Shown here one piece after another: positions 9,426 to 18,440 of a DNA stretch of 53,940 nt (position 1 is its first letter; each line of letters begins with the position of its first letter). The notes under the pieces were generated by a model that had not been told where the DNA came from, made no database searches, and saw only the letters and a program-made list of their open reading frames with translations. The stretch is taken from NCBI RefSeq assembly GCF_000424585.1, contig NZ_KE384212.1, positions 1-53,940 on the forward strand, written 5' to 3'. The translations under genes and the position numbers were made by a program. The DNA comes from Butyrivibrio sp. MC2013 (GTDB lineage Bacteria > Bacillota > Clostridia > Lachnospirales > Lachnospiraceae).

Positions 9426-9462
9426 GCAGAAAATGCGTGTTTCTGAAGGCTCATCTAATAAT
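9426..9462 (+). repeat. Dispersed element, copy 1 (upstream of ftsZ)
   Basis: About 37 nt that recur in the same orientation relative to the downstream gene at 47257-47293 (minus strand, upstream of the GGDEF operon). Shared blocks include GCAG, AAATGCGTGTTTCTGAAGG and TCTAATAA, with a few substitutions between them. The copy lies 11 bp after the ftsQ stop. Confidence 0.55.
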
Positions 9463-9498
9463 ACATACACTGATAATGTATTTTTTTAAGCAAATCGG

Positions 9499-9532
9499 TT
9501 GATAAAAGCGGTGAAAAATCGTATGATATAAT
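9499..9532 (+). promoter_or_regulatory. Promoter of ftsZ
   Basis: TTGATA (9499-9504) is followed after 17 bp by TATGAT (9522-9527). The overlapping TGATATAAT gives a perfect extended -10 (TATAAT at 9527-9532). ftsZ therefore has its own promoter inside the cluster. Confidence 0.65.
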
Positions 9533-9552
9533 ACATGTAAAGGTTAATTCAG

Positions 9553-9617
9553 TAGGAGGTTGGGCTCCTATGGAGATAAAAGGAGGAGGCTGTTTTGCTG
9601 GAAATCAAGTCGAATGA
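9553..9617 (+). promoter_or_regulatory. Translational control region at the ftsZ start
   Basis: TAGGAG (9553-9558) pairs with CTCCTA (9565-9570) and would hide the first ribosome site. That site serves an ATG at 9570 that opens a 15-codon reading frame ending with TGA at 9615-9617, inside the ftsZ coding region. The ftsZ TTG at 9595 has its own AGGAGGAGG (9581-9589). Translation of the mini-ORF would run over the ftsZ start. Confidence 0.45.
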
Positions 9618-10878
9618 GGCTGAGTCTGCATGCAAGATCATCGTAGTGGGAGTCGGTGGAGCAGGCAATAATGCTGTGAATAGAATGGTGGACGAGAACG
9701 TGGCAGGCGTAGAGTTTATCGGTATGAACACTGATAAGCAGGCCCTGCAGATGTGCAAGGCACCCAAGCTCCTGCAGATAGGAGAGAAGCTTACCAAGGG
9801 TCTTGGCGCAGGTGCCAAGCCTGAGATTGGTGAGAAGGCAGCTGAGGAGAGCCTTGAAGATATAACTGCTTCCATTAAGGGCGCAGATATGGTATTCGTT
9901 ACCTGCGGTATGGGAGGCGGAACAGGTACAGGTGCAGCTCCCATAGTTGCCAAGGCTGCCAAGGATATGGGCATCCTGACAGTCGGTATTGTTACAAAGC
10001 CCTTTTCTTTTGAAGCGCGCACTAGAATGCAGAATGCTCTGATGGGCATCGAGAATCTCAAGCAAAACGTAGATACACTTATTATCATACCTAATGACAG
10101 ACTGCTCCAGATTGTGGATCGTCGTACTTCTATGCCTGATGCTCTCAAGAAGGCTGATGAAGTCCTTCAGCAGGCTGTATCAGGTATTACAGATCTGATC
10201 AATGTACCCGGACTTATCAATCTGGACTTTGCAGATGTCCAGACTGCTATGAAGGGCAAGGGTATCGCTCATATCGGTATTGGAACAGGTTCCGGAGACA
10301 ATAAGGCATCTGATGCTGTTAAGCTGGCTGTTGAATCTCCTCTTCTTGATACTACAATTGCCGGAGCTACAGATGTTATTGTCAATATCTCCGGTGATAT
10401 CGCACTTGCAGATGGTTCAGAAGCAGCTGAATATGTTCAGAACCTGGCAGGTGACAGAGCTAATATCATATTCGGTACTGTTTATGATTCATCCAAATCT
10501 GATACATGTACTGTAACAGTAATTGCTACAGGTATAGAGAGCCAGGGCGTTTCAGCTGCTGCTCCCAGACAGAGTATGAATCAGGCAAGACCTCAGGCTG
10601 CTATGCCTCAGGGCAATATGCCTCAGCGTCCTATGGGAGGCACAGGAATGCCTTTCACAAGACCTGCAGGAGTTGCTCCTCAGCTCAGGCCTTTTGTAAA
10701 TCCTGCTAATCCTCAGCAGCCCCAGACTTTCCAGCAGACTGCCACATCAACAGTGACACCTTCTGACAGTCAGGGAATACAGGTTGAGTCTCAGTCTGCA
10801 AGGGCTTTTGACAGGCCGCTGAAGACTACAGTAGAGCAGAAAGCTCTGAAGATCCCGGATTTTCTTCAGAAGAAATGA
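9595..10878 (+). CDS. ftsZ: Cell division GTPase FtsZ
   Basis: A 427-residue tubulin homologue that forms the Z ring. The tubulin signature GGGTGTG is at 107-113, the N-terminal nucleotide-binding [13 protein letters not shown] at 19-31, and the T7-region [13 protein letters not shown] later. A disordered Q/P-rich linker follows, then the conserved C-terminal peptide IPDFLQKK that binds FtsA/SepF-type partners. The start codon is TTG: translation from here gives [21 protein letters not shown], the usual family start, and AAGGAGGAGG lies just upstream. No ftsA is in the cluster. Confidence 0.95.
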   Translation: MLEIKSNEAESACKIIVVGVGGAGNNAVNRMVDENVAGVEFIGMNTDKQALQMCKAPKLLQIGEKLTKGLGAGAKPEIGEKAAEESLEDITASIKGADMVFVTCGMGGGTGTGAAPIVAKAAKDMGILTVGIVTKPFSFEARTRMQNALMGIENLKQNVDTLIIIPNDRLLQIVDRRTSMPDALKKADEVLQQAVSGITDLINVPGLINLDFADVQTAMKGKGIAHIGIGTGSGDNKASDAVKLAVESPLLDTTIAGATDVIVNISGDIALADGSEAAEYVQNLAGDRANIIFGTVYDSSKSDTCTVTVIATGIESQGVSAAAPRQSMNQARPQAAMPQGNMPQRPMGGTGMPFTRPAGVAPQLRPFVNPANPQQPQTFQQTATSTVTPSDSQGIQVESQSARAFDRPLKTTVEQKALKIPDFLQKK

Positions 10879-10898
10879 TATTGTGATCCTATAAAATC

Positions 10899-10935
10899 AG
10901 CGCTTCAGGTATTTTTCCTGGAGCGCTTTATCTTA
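10899..10935 (+). terminator. Terminator after ftsZ
   Basis: AGCGCTTCAGG (10899-10909) pairs with CCTGGAGCGCT (10917-10927) with one G-U pair, followed by a T-rich stretch. It closes the dcw cluster. Confidence 0.75.
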
Positions 10936-10960
10936 TTTTACAGATTGTGGGGGGAATGAC

Positions 10961-11425
10961 ATGAAGTGTCCTTATTGCGGAGAAGATAATACAAGAGTAA
11001 TAGATTCAAGACCGGCAGATGATAATGCTTCTATCAGAAGAAGGCGTATCTGCGATTCCTGTGGCAAGCGTTTTACCACCTATGAAAAGGTAGAGACTAT
11101 TCCACTTATCGTCATCAAGAAGGATAATAATCGAGAGCCCTATGACAGGTCCAAGATTGAGGCCGGAGTGCTCAGAGCCTGCCATAAGAGACCTGTTAGT
11201 GCTGAACAGATCACTAAGCTGGTTGACAGTGTAGAGGCAGAGATCTTCAATATGGAGAAAAAGGAGATTGACAGCAGAGAGATCGGAGAACTAGTCATGG
11301 ACAAGATGAAGGACTTGGAGCCTGTGGCTTATGTGCGTTTTGCATCTGTCTACAGAGAGTTTAAGGATATCAATACCTTTATGGATGAACTACGTCAGGT
11401 GATGACTCCTAATAAAAAATCATAA
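10961..11425 (+). CDS. nrdR: Ribonucleotide reductase repressor NrdR
   Basis: A 154-residue regulator of normal length. The zinc ribbon has C3, C6, C31 and C34 (MKCPYCG...CDSCGKRF). The ATP-cone domain follows (about 48-138), starting VIKKDNNREPYDRSKIEAGV. NrdR senses ATP/dATP and represses nrd operons through NrdR boxes. It is a single gene after the ftsZ terminator, a frequent neighbour of ftsZ in Clostridia. The ribosome site is a G-rich GGGGGGAA before ATG 10961. Confidence 0.95.
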   Translation: MKCPYCGEDNTRVIDSRPADDNASIRRRRICDSCGKRFTTYEKVETIPLIVIKKDNNREPYDRSKIEAGVLRACHKRPVSAEQITKLVDSVEAEIFNMEKKEIDSREIGELVMDKMKDLEPVAYVRFASVYREFKDINTFMDELRQVMTPNKKS

Positions 11426-11496
11426 AAAGATATCAAAAATAAAAATATAAAATACATTAATAGATTAAAATATGATGATTTCGGTGATAACCTCTG

Positions 11497-11505
11497 TGAT
11501 ATTAT
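11497..11505 (+). promoter_or_regulatory. Possible extended -10 promoter of the pilus operon
   Basis: TGATATTAT is an extended -10 element identical to that of the tRNA-Arg promoter at 29495-29503. No good -35 is seen 17 bp upstream. Transcription from here would start near 11512 and give a leader of about 130 nt. Confidence 0.35.
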
Positions 11506-11556
11506 TCATTCAGGTTTTGAGGAAAGCAGTTTTCAACACGACGAAATCAGTTTTAC

Positions 11557-11609
11557 AAAGCCTATATACCTGGCGCTCTGGCGTAGGGGACATGGGCTTT
11601 TTATTTTGC
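11557..11609 (+). terminator. Terminator/attenuator in the leader of the pilus operon
   Basis: AAAGCCTAT (11557-11565) pairs with ATGGGCTTT (11592-11600), one U-G pair, followed by TTATTTT. Only 31 nt separate the T run from the adhesin ATG, too little for a promoter. The hairpin must therefore either be read through from upstream or act as an attenuator. Two CAGTTTT direct repeats (11528-11534, 11548-11554) precede it. Confidence 0.5.
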
Positions 11610-11640
11610 CTTATTTTAGAAACTAGTGAGGAAGTTCAAA

Positions 11641-14600
11641 ATGCGATCAATGAGTTCTAAGAAGAAAATCCTGGCCTTTGTATTAACGGCAACAATGTTC
11701 ATGGGTGTACTGCAGGGCTATGGCTTTGCTGCACATGCTGATGAAACAGAAGGTGAATATACAGAGGTTTATCCGGCAGCATCATCAATGCCTTCGCCTG
11801 AACCTATGACTTATCAGGAAGAAGAGAGCAGCATATCCGCTGAGCAGGAGGCCTGTGATAACTCTGATGAGGATCTTGCTTCCGAACCTGCTGATGATGA
11901 GACAACATCTGCTGATACAGATAATGACATGATCCCTGCTGATGACGCTGCATCAGAGAATCCTGCAGAGACAGGTGAAAACGCAGATGAGTCACAGACC
12001 TCTGAAGATGAAGAAACAGGCGATCTTATCACAGATGATCAGCCTGCAGGAACTGATGGGAACGCTGATGACATTACAGAAGAAACAGAAGAAGAGGAAT
12101 CCTCAGAGGACGAGGAGAATCTCGAAGATAATGAAGCTGATGAAGAGATCACTATCATCGAGGATGAAGAAGATCCTCTGGCTCCCGCTCCTGCTTCTGA
12201 TAAATACGAGATTCTCTATAAAGAAGTAACGATCAGCTACAGCGTAGTAGAGGGAGATCTTAAGGCAGTTAAAGATAAGATTGAAGAAGACGCTGCAACA
12301 GAAAAGTCTGCTTCAGATATAGCAGGTGAGGCCTGCAAGGTAAGCGTTACCGAAGAGAAGATAAGAATCCCTTATGTATCTGAAATTGCAGTAGAAAAAG
12401 CAACTGCTTCAAAAGTATCAAAAAAGACCAAAACACTAATACCCGGTCTTCTTAAAAATGAAAATATCAATACAGGTAATGCAAACGCTGATAAAGCGGA
12501 GGACAGCACTGATTCTGCACTGAAGTTTGCTGATAAAAAAGCGGCAGATACAAAATGCGAAGAGCTTCTGGACAAGACAGTTGTCAAAGGTTCCAAGGCC
12601 ACCGCAGCTGCTGGATGGGGACTGACAGCATGGATCGATGAAGAGGGTGACGAGATCTCATCTGAAAGCTTATTGGTTCCTGAGATCCCTGAAAAGGATG
12701 TAAGTTACAGAGCACTGTTCTACAGATATGAAGAAAATGAGATATCTGCCAAAGCCCAGGATGGTGCGGTTATCAGCATCAAGGGTTACCTTCCAAAGGG
12801 TGCTTATGTAAAAGCAAGCGTTCCCGGAAATGCAGAGATGGAGAGCGTTAAAGCTGAGCTTGAAGAAGGCGGCGATAAGGAAGTTATCTACGCTTACGAT
12901 ATCAAGATCTGCTTTAAGGATGCTAAGGGTAAGGAAATTGAATATCAGCCCGGCAGTGACAATAAGGTAGAAGTTACTATCACACCTGCAGATAAGGATG
13001 ATGAATCAGTACTGGATAGCTTCTCTGATGAGGAGTTCCTGGATAAGATATATGATCTGGATTTCCTGGATGGTGAAGACAGACTCTTTCACATCTCTGA
13101 TGAAGGCGATGGAGCTGAAGAAGTAGAAATAGCAGTAAGTGAAGATAACAGCATAGTATTTGAAGCAGAAGGCTTCTCCATATATGCGGTAACCAATGAT
13201 AAGGTTCAGGGATTATCCACAAGTGATCTCTATCTCTACCTGGTTGGATCAGACAGAGACAATATAACAGTCTATTTTACAGGGGAAGAGAACGCTGCAA
13301 AGAGACTGATCCTGGTTGACAGAACAGCAGGAAACAGTGGCTGGACAAGTAGTAACAAGAATGTGATCCTGACAAGACTGGATGGCAAATCCGATTCCAC
13401 CAAGAACAACTGGACCAGAAACAGCAATAACAATCCTAAAACTAACGTATCCGTAAATGGTAAAAATGCGCAGGTAAGCTTTATCTATGCTGATGTGTCT
13501 GCGCCTGCTAGTTCACAGACATCATATACAGCGACAGTTAATTATGGCAGCGACAAGCTGAATATAACTGTAAAGCGTCTGGGAGATCTCTACGTAGAAG
13601 ATATGATCGCAGAGTCTCAGGAAGCATTTGCAGGCAATCTCAGAGCGGATATCAGCGAATATTATGATGCTGATGAAGCACTGGAGTTTGTATGGGAGAG
13701 CAGCAGAGACGGAAACAGCTGGAAAGAAGTAGATAACACGGTTCCCGGAAATGTCAGATTCCTGGCTTCTACTGATGAAAGGAATTGGAAAGAGCTGGAG
13801 AAAGCAGAGAATCCTCTTCAGATCGGATCTGCTGATACTAATGCAGTAGCTAATAAGGTCTATGCATGCATCAATGCAGCTATAGACAGTGGATATGAGA
13901 AAGTATCCGGTTCTGACAGGCTCTACTACAGGCTGGTGATCAGAACTGCAGGAGATGACCGGAAAGTTCTGGCTACTTCTGAAGAATATCAGATTCCTTA
14001 TTATACAGAGCTTCAGAATGTAGGCTTTGAAGAACAGAATATGTCCAATGGTGTAAAGAAGAGTGACACTATGTACAACTTCTCCAATGGAACACCGGGA
14101 CTTATATGGAAGTCTACAGGTATCACTTCTGATGCTAATCAGGATATAGAAATCCTGAAGTACAATTCTGATGACCTTAGTGGCTGGATCAGTCACGGTG
14201 CTACAGACGGCGGCGAAGGCAATAACTATTTTGCCGAGCTTAATGCAGAAGCTGCGGGAACACTGTATCAGGATATGATCACAGCTCCCGGATCTACTCT
14301 GAACTGGTCTATCAGCCACAGAGCAAGACACAGAGCCGGTAAAGATGATGAAAAGCTCCATAAGGAAACAGTAGTAAGCAGTGAGATTGATTACTATTCA
14401 TTAAGCCAGTCCGGTTGGTATACAGATTCGGAATACCGAAATGTAAGCTCCATAGCGGTTGATAAGCTTACAGAGTTTGAAAACGGAAAAGAGCTGGTAA
14501 GTGTATCTAATGACGGCACCAGAGTATACAGAAAGCTTAGATCTTCAAGTTGGTTGGGCAGTACATATTACAACTACACATTAAAGCCACATGTAAATAA

Positions 14601-16182
14601 TGTTACTAAGACCGAGTACGCACAGGACACCATGTACGTGGTGATCATGGCAACAGATAAGGCTTCATCATCCTACTATACACAGAGTCAGGTTGACAGT
14701 CTGGTGGCAAGAGCAGGTTTTACAAGTGCTCACGGTAATGAAGAAAGAGAACTGACAGACGGAGACAATCTGGTAAAGATCTGGCAGGTAACCAGTAGCT
14801 GTGAAGACTGGACCAAGCATTCAGGTTCCTTTACTGTTCCTGAAGGCCAGTATGTAACAAGGCTCTTCCTCGCAGCCGGTGCTACAGCATTTGATGATAA
14901 TCACATAAATGACAGCATAGCCAAGACAGTAGGTAACCTTCTGGATGATGTGGAAGCATCAGCCAGGATGGCATACAGCATCGAATATTACGAACTTGGA
15001 ACAGAAGGAATATCAGACAGCAGACTTCTGGAAACAGAAACAGGAAGCGACTTCCCTAATAACTGGGCATATGCGAGGAAGCATGCATCCTATATTGCCG
15101 GCGGCTACAGACTAGCGGAAGTAAGCGGTAACGGAGGACTGGACGAGAATGGTGATCCCAGACTCTTCGTAGCAACAGCAACTGACGGCTCCGCACCGGT
15201 GCTCAGACTCTATTATTCACAAGGACTGATCCAGGCAGCAAAGACTGTAAGACTTCTTGATGGGGCGGATGAAGATGAGATCACAGCCTTTAAGGCAGAG
15301 ATTGCAGGGGGCTACGAGGTCAGATTGAGCCTTTATGCTGACAGCTCCATGACAAGTACACTTGCAACTGCCAATCTGTTAATAGATGGCACTGATGATA
15401 TCTATACAACCCGGTCATACTTTGCAGATGCCCAGGGCGCAAGATTTAATCCTGCTCCTTCAAGCACATATTATGTGAAGGAAGAGATCATTACTGAGCT
15501 GGGATGGCCCTTTGAGCTAAACAGTGTAAATCTGGTGACCGGCTCCGAGACCTCTGCAAATAAGGCTTCAGAAACAGTATATACAGGAAGCCTGACAACG
15601 GATGACAGAGGAAATGCTTCTGTAGAATTCATAAATATCTACAAGGCTCATGCTTACAAGACACTGACAGTATCAAAGCTTGCTGTGGGTAATATGATCG
15701 AAGCTGATACAGTTTATGATTTTACCCTTGAGCTCTATGAGGATATGACTGCTGTGAAGGAAGGAAAGAGAGCAGACATCTCTCTTGTAAAGGTAGATGG
15801 AGAAGCTCCCTTGGCTGATGATAACCTGTATAGCTTTGGACTTACAGGTGGAGAGAGCATAGCTATAGAGATCCCTGAGGGGTATGTATACACAGTAAGA
15901 GAGATTAGTTCAGGATATGAGACATCAGTATTTATGACAGAACTCACGAATGTGACAGAGTCTTCTGTACCTGAAGAAGCACTGGCCAACATGGCAGATC
16001 CTGCAGTTACAAAGGTCATGGAAGAAGATCATGCAGTAACCTTTAGGAATTACAAGGGACTGATCGCTCCAACCAGCCTTGATCTGGAGAATAACTACTA
16101 CATCTACATGATCATCCTTTCAATCTCTGCACTTGCACTGCTTGGCGGACTCTTCGGATTTGGATTTAAGAAAAAGAGATAA
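11641..16182 (+). CDS. Giant sortase-dependent adhesin / pilus tip protein
   Basis: About 1,513 residues. A signal peptide (cleavage after about A33, AHA-DE) is followed by a very acidic low-complexity stretch to about residue 180. Next comes a mixed region ending in the phrase FEAEGFSIYAVT. A roughly 330-residue module (about 795-1130; GNNYFAELNAEAAGTLYQD, WSISHRARHR) resembles carbohydrate-binding or lectin-like modules of clostridial adhesins. A C-terminal Cna-B/FctA-like domain has plausible isopeptide partners K1346, E1421 and N1470. The tail is IAPTS (1475-1479), a hydrophobic span and KKKR, a noncanonical sorting signal. The frame also opens at GTG 11626; GAGG at 11628 favours ATG 11641. 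Likely the tip adhesin of the pilus. Confidence 0.75.
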   Translation: MRSMSSKKKILAFVLTATMFMGVLQGYGFAAHADETEGEYTEVYPAASSMPSPEPMTYQEEESSISAEQEACDNSDEDLASEPADDETTSADTDNDMIPADDAASENPAETGENADESQTSEDEETGDLITDDQPAGTDGNADDITEETEEEESSEDEENLEDNEADEEITIIEDEEDPLAPAPASDKYEILYKEVTISYSVVEGDLKAVKDKIEEDAATEKSASDIAGEACKVSVTEEKIRIPYVSEIAVEKATASKVSKKTKTLIPGLLKNENINTGNANADKAEDSTDSALKFADKKAADTKCEELLDKTVVKGSKATAAAGWGLTAWIDEEGDEISSESLLVPEIPEKDVSYRALFYRYEENEISAKAQDGAVISIKGYLPKGAYVKASVPGNAEMESVKAELEEGGDKEVIYAYDIKICFKDAKGKEIEYQPGSDNKVEVTITPADKDDESVLDSFSDEEFLDKIYDLDFLDGEDRLFHISDEGDGAEEVEIAVSEDNSIVFEAEGFSIYAVTNDKVQGLSTSDLYLYLVGSDRDNITVYFTGEENAAKRLILVDRTAGNSGWTSSNKNVILTRLDGKSDSTKNNWTRNSNNNPKTNVSVNGKNAQVSFIYADVSAPASSQTSYTATVNYGSDKLNITVKRLGDLYVEDMIAESQEAFAGNLRADISEYYDADEALEFVWESSRDGNSWKEVDNTVPGNVRFLASTDERNWKELEKAENPLQIGSADTNAVANKVYACINAAIDSGYEKVSGSDRLYYRLVIRTAGDDRKVLATSEEYQIPYYTELQNVGFEEQNMSNGVKKSDTMYNFSNGTPGLIWKSTGITSDANQDIEILKYNSDDLSGWISHGATDGGEGNNYFAELNAEAAGTLYQDMITAPGSTLNWSISHRARHRAGKDDEKLHKETVVSSEIDYYSLSQSGWYTDSEYRNVSSIAVDKLTEFENGKELVSVSNDGTRVYRKLRSSSWLGSTYYNYTLKPHVNNVTKTEYAQDTMYVVIMATDKASSSYYTQSQVDSLVARAGFTSAHGNEERELTDGDNLVKIWQVTSSCEDWTKHSGSFTVPEGQYVTRLFLAAGATAFDDNHINDSIAKTVGNLLDDVEASARMAYSIEYYELGTEGISDSRLLETETGSDFPNNWAYARKHASYIAGGYRLAEVSGNGGLDENGDPRLFVATATDGSAPVLRLYYSQGLIQAAKTVRLLDGADEDEITAFKAEIAGGYEVRLSLYADSSMTSTLATANLLIDGTDDIYTTRSYFADAQGARFNPAPSSTYYVKEEIITELGWPFELNSVNLVTGSETSANKASETVYTGSLTTDDRGNASVEFINIYKAHAYKTLTVSKLAVGNMIEADTVYDFTLELYEDMTAVKEGKRADISLVKVDGEAPLADDNLYSFGLTGGESIAIEIPEGYVYTVREISSGYETSVFMTELTNVTESSVPEEALANMADPAVTKVMEEDHAVTFRNYKGLIAPTSLDLENNYYIYMIILSISALALLGGLFGFGFKKKR

Positions 16183-16266
16183 GTTTCACCTGAAGCACCA
16201 GCTTCTTATGAAATAAATAAGCACATTATTTTTCACGCATATATAGCGTAATTTAAGGAGGAAAAA

Positions 16267-17394
16267 ATGAGAAACAATGTAATGACAAGAACAATGGCAA
16301 TCACAGCAGCAGGTCTTATGGCTTGCGCCATGACAATGACAGCGAATGCTGCAGCAGCACCTCTTGCAGAGACCCAGAACGGATCCGCTTTTGTTAAGGA
16401 GTTTAATGTAGATGCTGACACTTATGCACCTGTAGCTGAGTTTTCATTCTCAGTGGAAGCTGGCGAAGCATTTGAGGGAGAAGCAGCAGTTGTCCTTTCA
16501 GAGGGCGGCCAGGCACAGCCTGTATATGCAGGTGTTGCAGGCGGAGTTACAGCATCAGCTGTAAGCTTTGATGCATTAAGCGATGAGAAGGGCGCTGAGC
16601 AGAGCGGCAATCCTGAGCTTACATATGATGCGTCTGTTTTCACAAAGCCCGGTATTTACCACTATGTAGTTACTGAGGATGTAACAGCTGACAAGCACTA
16701 TCACTTCGATACAGTAGCTCGTGATCTCTATCTCTATGTAGTAAACGGTGATAATGGTCTTGAAGTATCCGGCGCTGAGATGTTTAAGCGCGGCGAAGAT
16801 GGAGCTGCAGTTAAGCCCGGCTCAGCTGAGAACAAGAATGATACTTTTGTTAACACATACGGTGAGCTTGGCGATGAAGCGCTTAATGAGTTCAATGACC
16901 TTTATGTGACCAAGACAGTAACCGGTGACATGGCTGATATGAACGAGTACTTTGATTTTGAGATCACTGTTGTCAGCTACGAAGGCGAGAGAACAACCTA
17001 CATGTACACCATTGATTATGCTGATGCTGACATGGAGGATGTTACAGATGGTAAGCTTACATCCGGTCAGGCTATGTCCTTTAAATTAAAGAACGATGAC
17101 AAGCTCACAGTTCAGAACCTTGCTGATGGAGATACATATCTTGTAGCAGAGTCTTCTGATGACTTTAACCAGGATGGTTATATCTCTTCCTGCAGCGTTA
17201 ATGGTCAGGATCTTGACGGTAACATGACAACAGCTCAGACTATGGGCAATGAGGATGTGACTGTTGAATTTGTAAACGAGAAGAACAGCATCTCTCCTAC
17301 CGGCGTAGTAGTAGAGTTTGGCCCTTACATCGCTATGCTTTGCGGAGCAGGCGCTCTTGCAGCTGTATTCATGAGAAAGAAGACACAGAGATAA
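16267..17394 (+). CDS. FctA/Spy0128-like major pilin (shaft subunit)
   Basis: A 375-residue secreted protein. Signal peptide 1-29. Two tandem Spy0128-type domains can be read, each with the expected K/E/N isopeptide triad: K44, E137, N196 and K216, E295, N337 (in FVKEF, VVTEDV, FVNTYG; then YVTKTVTG, LVAESS, EFVNEKN). The C-terminus has ISPTGV (342-347), a hydrophobic stretch and RKKTQR, similar to the VPTG-type signals used by class B pilus sortases. It follows the adhesin after 84 bp with a strong AAGGAGG. Two domains and a VPTG-like motif match the streptococcal T-antigen plan. Confidence 0.8.
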   Translation: MRNNVMTRTMAITAAGLMACAMTMTANAAAAPLAETQNGSAFVKEFNVDADTYAPVAEFSFSVEAGEAFEGEAAVVLSEGGQAQPVYAGVAGGVTASAVSFDALSDEKGAEQSGNPELTYDASVFTKPGIYHYVVTEDVTADKHYHFDTVARDLYLYVVNGDNGLEVSGAEMFKRGEDGAAVKPGSAENKNDTFVNTYGELGDEALNEFNDLYVTKTVTGDMADMNEYFDFEITVVSYEGERTTYMYTIDYADADMEDVTDGKLTSGQAMSFKLKNDDKLTVQNLADGDTYLVAESSDDFNQDGYISSCSVNGQDLDGNMTTAQTMGNEDVTVEFVNEKNSISPTGVVVEFGPYIAMLCGAGALAAVFMRKKTQR

Positions 17395-17440
17395 GATAAT
17401 AGGAATAGGATCATCAGATCAGGATCACAGGATAAAGACT

Positions 17441-18331
17441 ATGATGTTTACTCAGATCAGAAATAGTAAAAAGAATATATTAGGCAGGATCAAAAATATC
17501 GCGGCCGCTGCCCTTGTGGCAGCCCTGGCCGTGACAGGGAGAGGGGGCTGTGCAAATGCAGCTTCTGTGTACACTCCCATTGCAGATGATATGTCCATAA
17601 AGGCTGAGGTGACTGTTAAATCAGGTCCCATGCCTTCGTCGGCTTCTTTTACCATAGAACTGAAAGCGCTGGACCCTGCTGTAGATGAGGAACTGTCCTC
17701 TGTAAGAGATGCGAGGAAAGCTCCCCTGCCTGTAAGTGAAGAGAGCACAGAGTCCTTAGAAGATCCTTCTGCAGTAACTATTACTGTCAGAAAGTCTGCA
17801 GTAGCCGATTTTGGCAGTGCTGTATATGATATGCCGGGAGACTACTATTACAGTCTCAGAGAAGTCAAGGGGAAGATGAGGGGCGTAAAATACGATGACA
17901 CAGTATATACATTGCTGGTAAGGGTCATCAATGAGCCTGAATCTGAAGGCGGGCTTGCCATAGCCCATACAGCTTGGGTCGGATCTGCGGATGAAGCGCT
18001 GTCTGACAAGCCGGCAGATATAGTTTTTGCCAACAGCTATAAGCCTGAGACAGTTGATCCATCTCCGGTTCCCGGAGCCGAGCCTCCTGCAGATCCGGGT
18101 GCGGATCCCGGGACAGGTTCTGCTCCATCCGGTGAAGGACAGGGAGTGCTGGGGGCCATGAGGGAGCTTGGCAGACGCGTGCTTGGTGCAGTAGAGGAGC
18201 TGCCTGAAGTATTGGGAGAAAGAAGGCGCCAGACCGGTGATGATAGTATCATTCCTGAGGCCCTTGCAATAATTGTTATCTCATTTGGAGCTATCCTGAT
18301 CCTCCTTAGAAGAAACAGGAAGAAAGCTTGA
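17441..18331 (+). CDS. Second FctA-like pilin, minor or basal subunit
   Basis: A 296-residue secreted protein. Signal peptide to about A41. A single FctA-like domain (about 42-200) has candidate K54 or K60, E141 in LREVKG and N198 in FANSY. A Pro/Gly-rich spacer (about 205-232) follows, then VLGERRRQTGDDS, a membrane span and RRNRKKA. The RRQTGD motif is a degenerate sorting signal unlike those of the two upstream proteins. A single domain with a proline-rich spanning spacer is typical of cell-wall base pilins. Either ATG 17441 or 17444 could start it. A strong terminator follows. Confidence 0.7.
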   Translation: MMFTQIRNSKKNILGRIKNIAAAALVAALAVTGRGGCANAASVYTPIADDMSIKAEVTVKSGPMPSSASFTIELKALDPAVDEELSSVRDARKAPLPVSEESTESLEDPSAVTITVRKSAVADFGSAVYDMPGDYYYSLREVKGKMRGVKYDDTVYTLLVRVINEPESEGGLAIAHTAWVGSADEALSDKPADIVFANSYKPETVDPSPVPGAEPPADPGADPGTGSAPSGEGQGVLGAMRELGRRVLGAVEELPEVLGERRRQTGDDSIIPEALAIIVISFGAILILLRRNRKKA

Positions 18332-18334
18332 TAA

Positions 18335-18378
18335 AGGCCCGGTGAGGCCGGCGGATAAAGGCCGGTCCCCGGGCTTTT
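18335..18378 (+). terminator. Terminator after the pilin genes
   Basis: GCCCGG and CCGGGC form the outer stem, with an inner GCCGGC/GCCGGT stem, followed by six T. It separates the structural pilin genes from the assembly genes. Confidence 0.75.
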
Positions 18379-18386
18379 TTGGTGCA

Positions 18387-18395
18387 TGTTATAAT
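18387..18395 (+). promoter_or_regulatory. Extended -10 promoter of the pilus assembly genes
   Basis: TGTTATAAT is a perfect extended -10 (TATAAT at 18390-18395), just after the terminator. No -35 is evident. It would drive the 18441-19932 genes separately from the pilins. Confidence 0.5.
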
Positions 18396-18440
18396 TAAGT
18401 CTGCAGATGACGATAAAGAAATATGATGGCATAGAAGTTC

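Noticed and set aside
13522..14361. 279-codon open frame on the minus strand within the adhesin gene
   Set aside because: The plus frame is continuous for 1,513 codons with signal peptide, domains and sorting tail. The antisense frame is compositionally odd and has no start signal.
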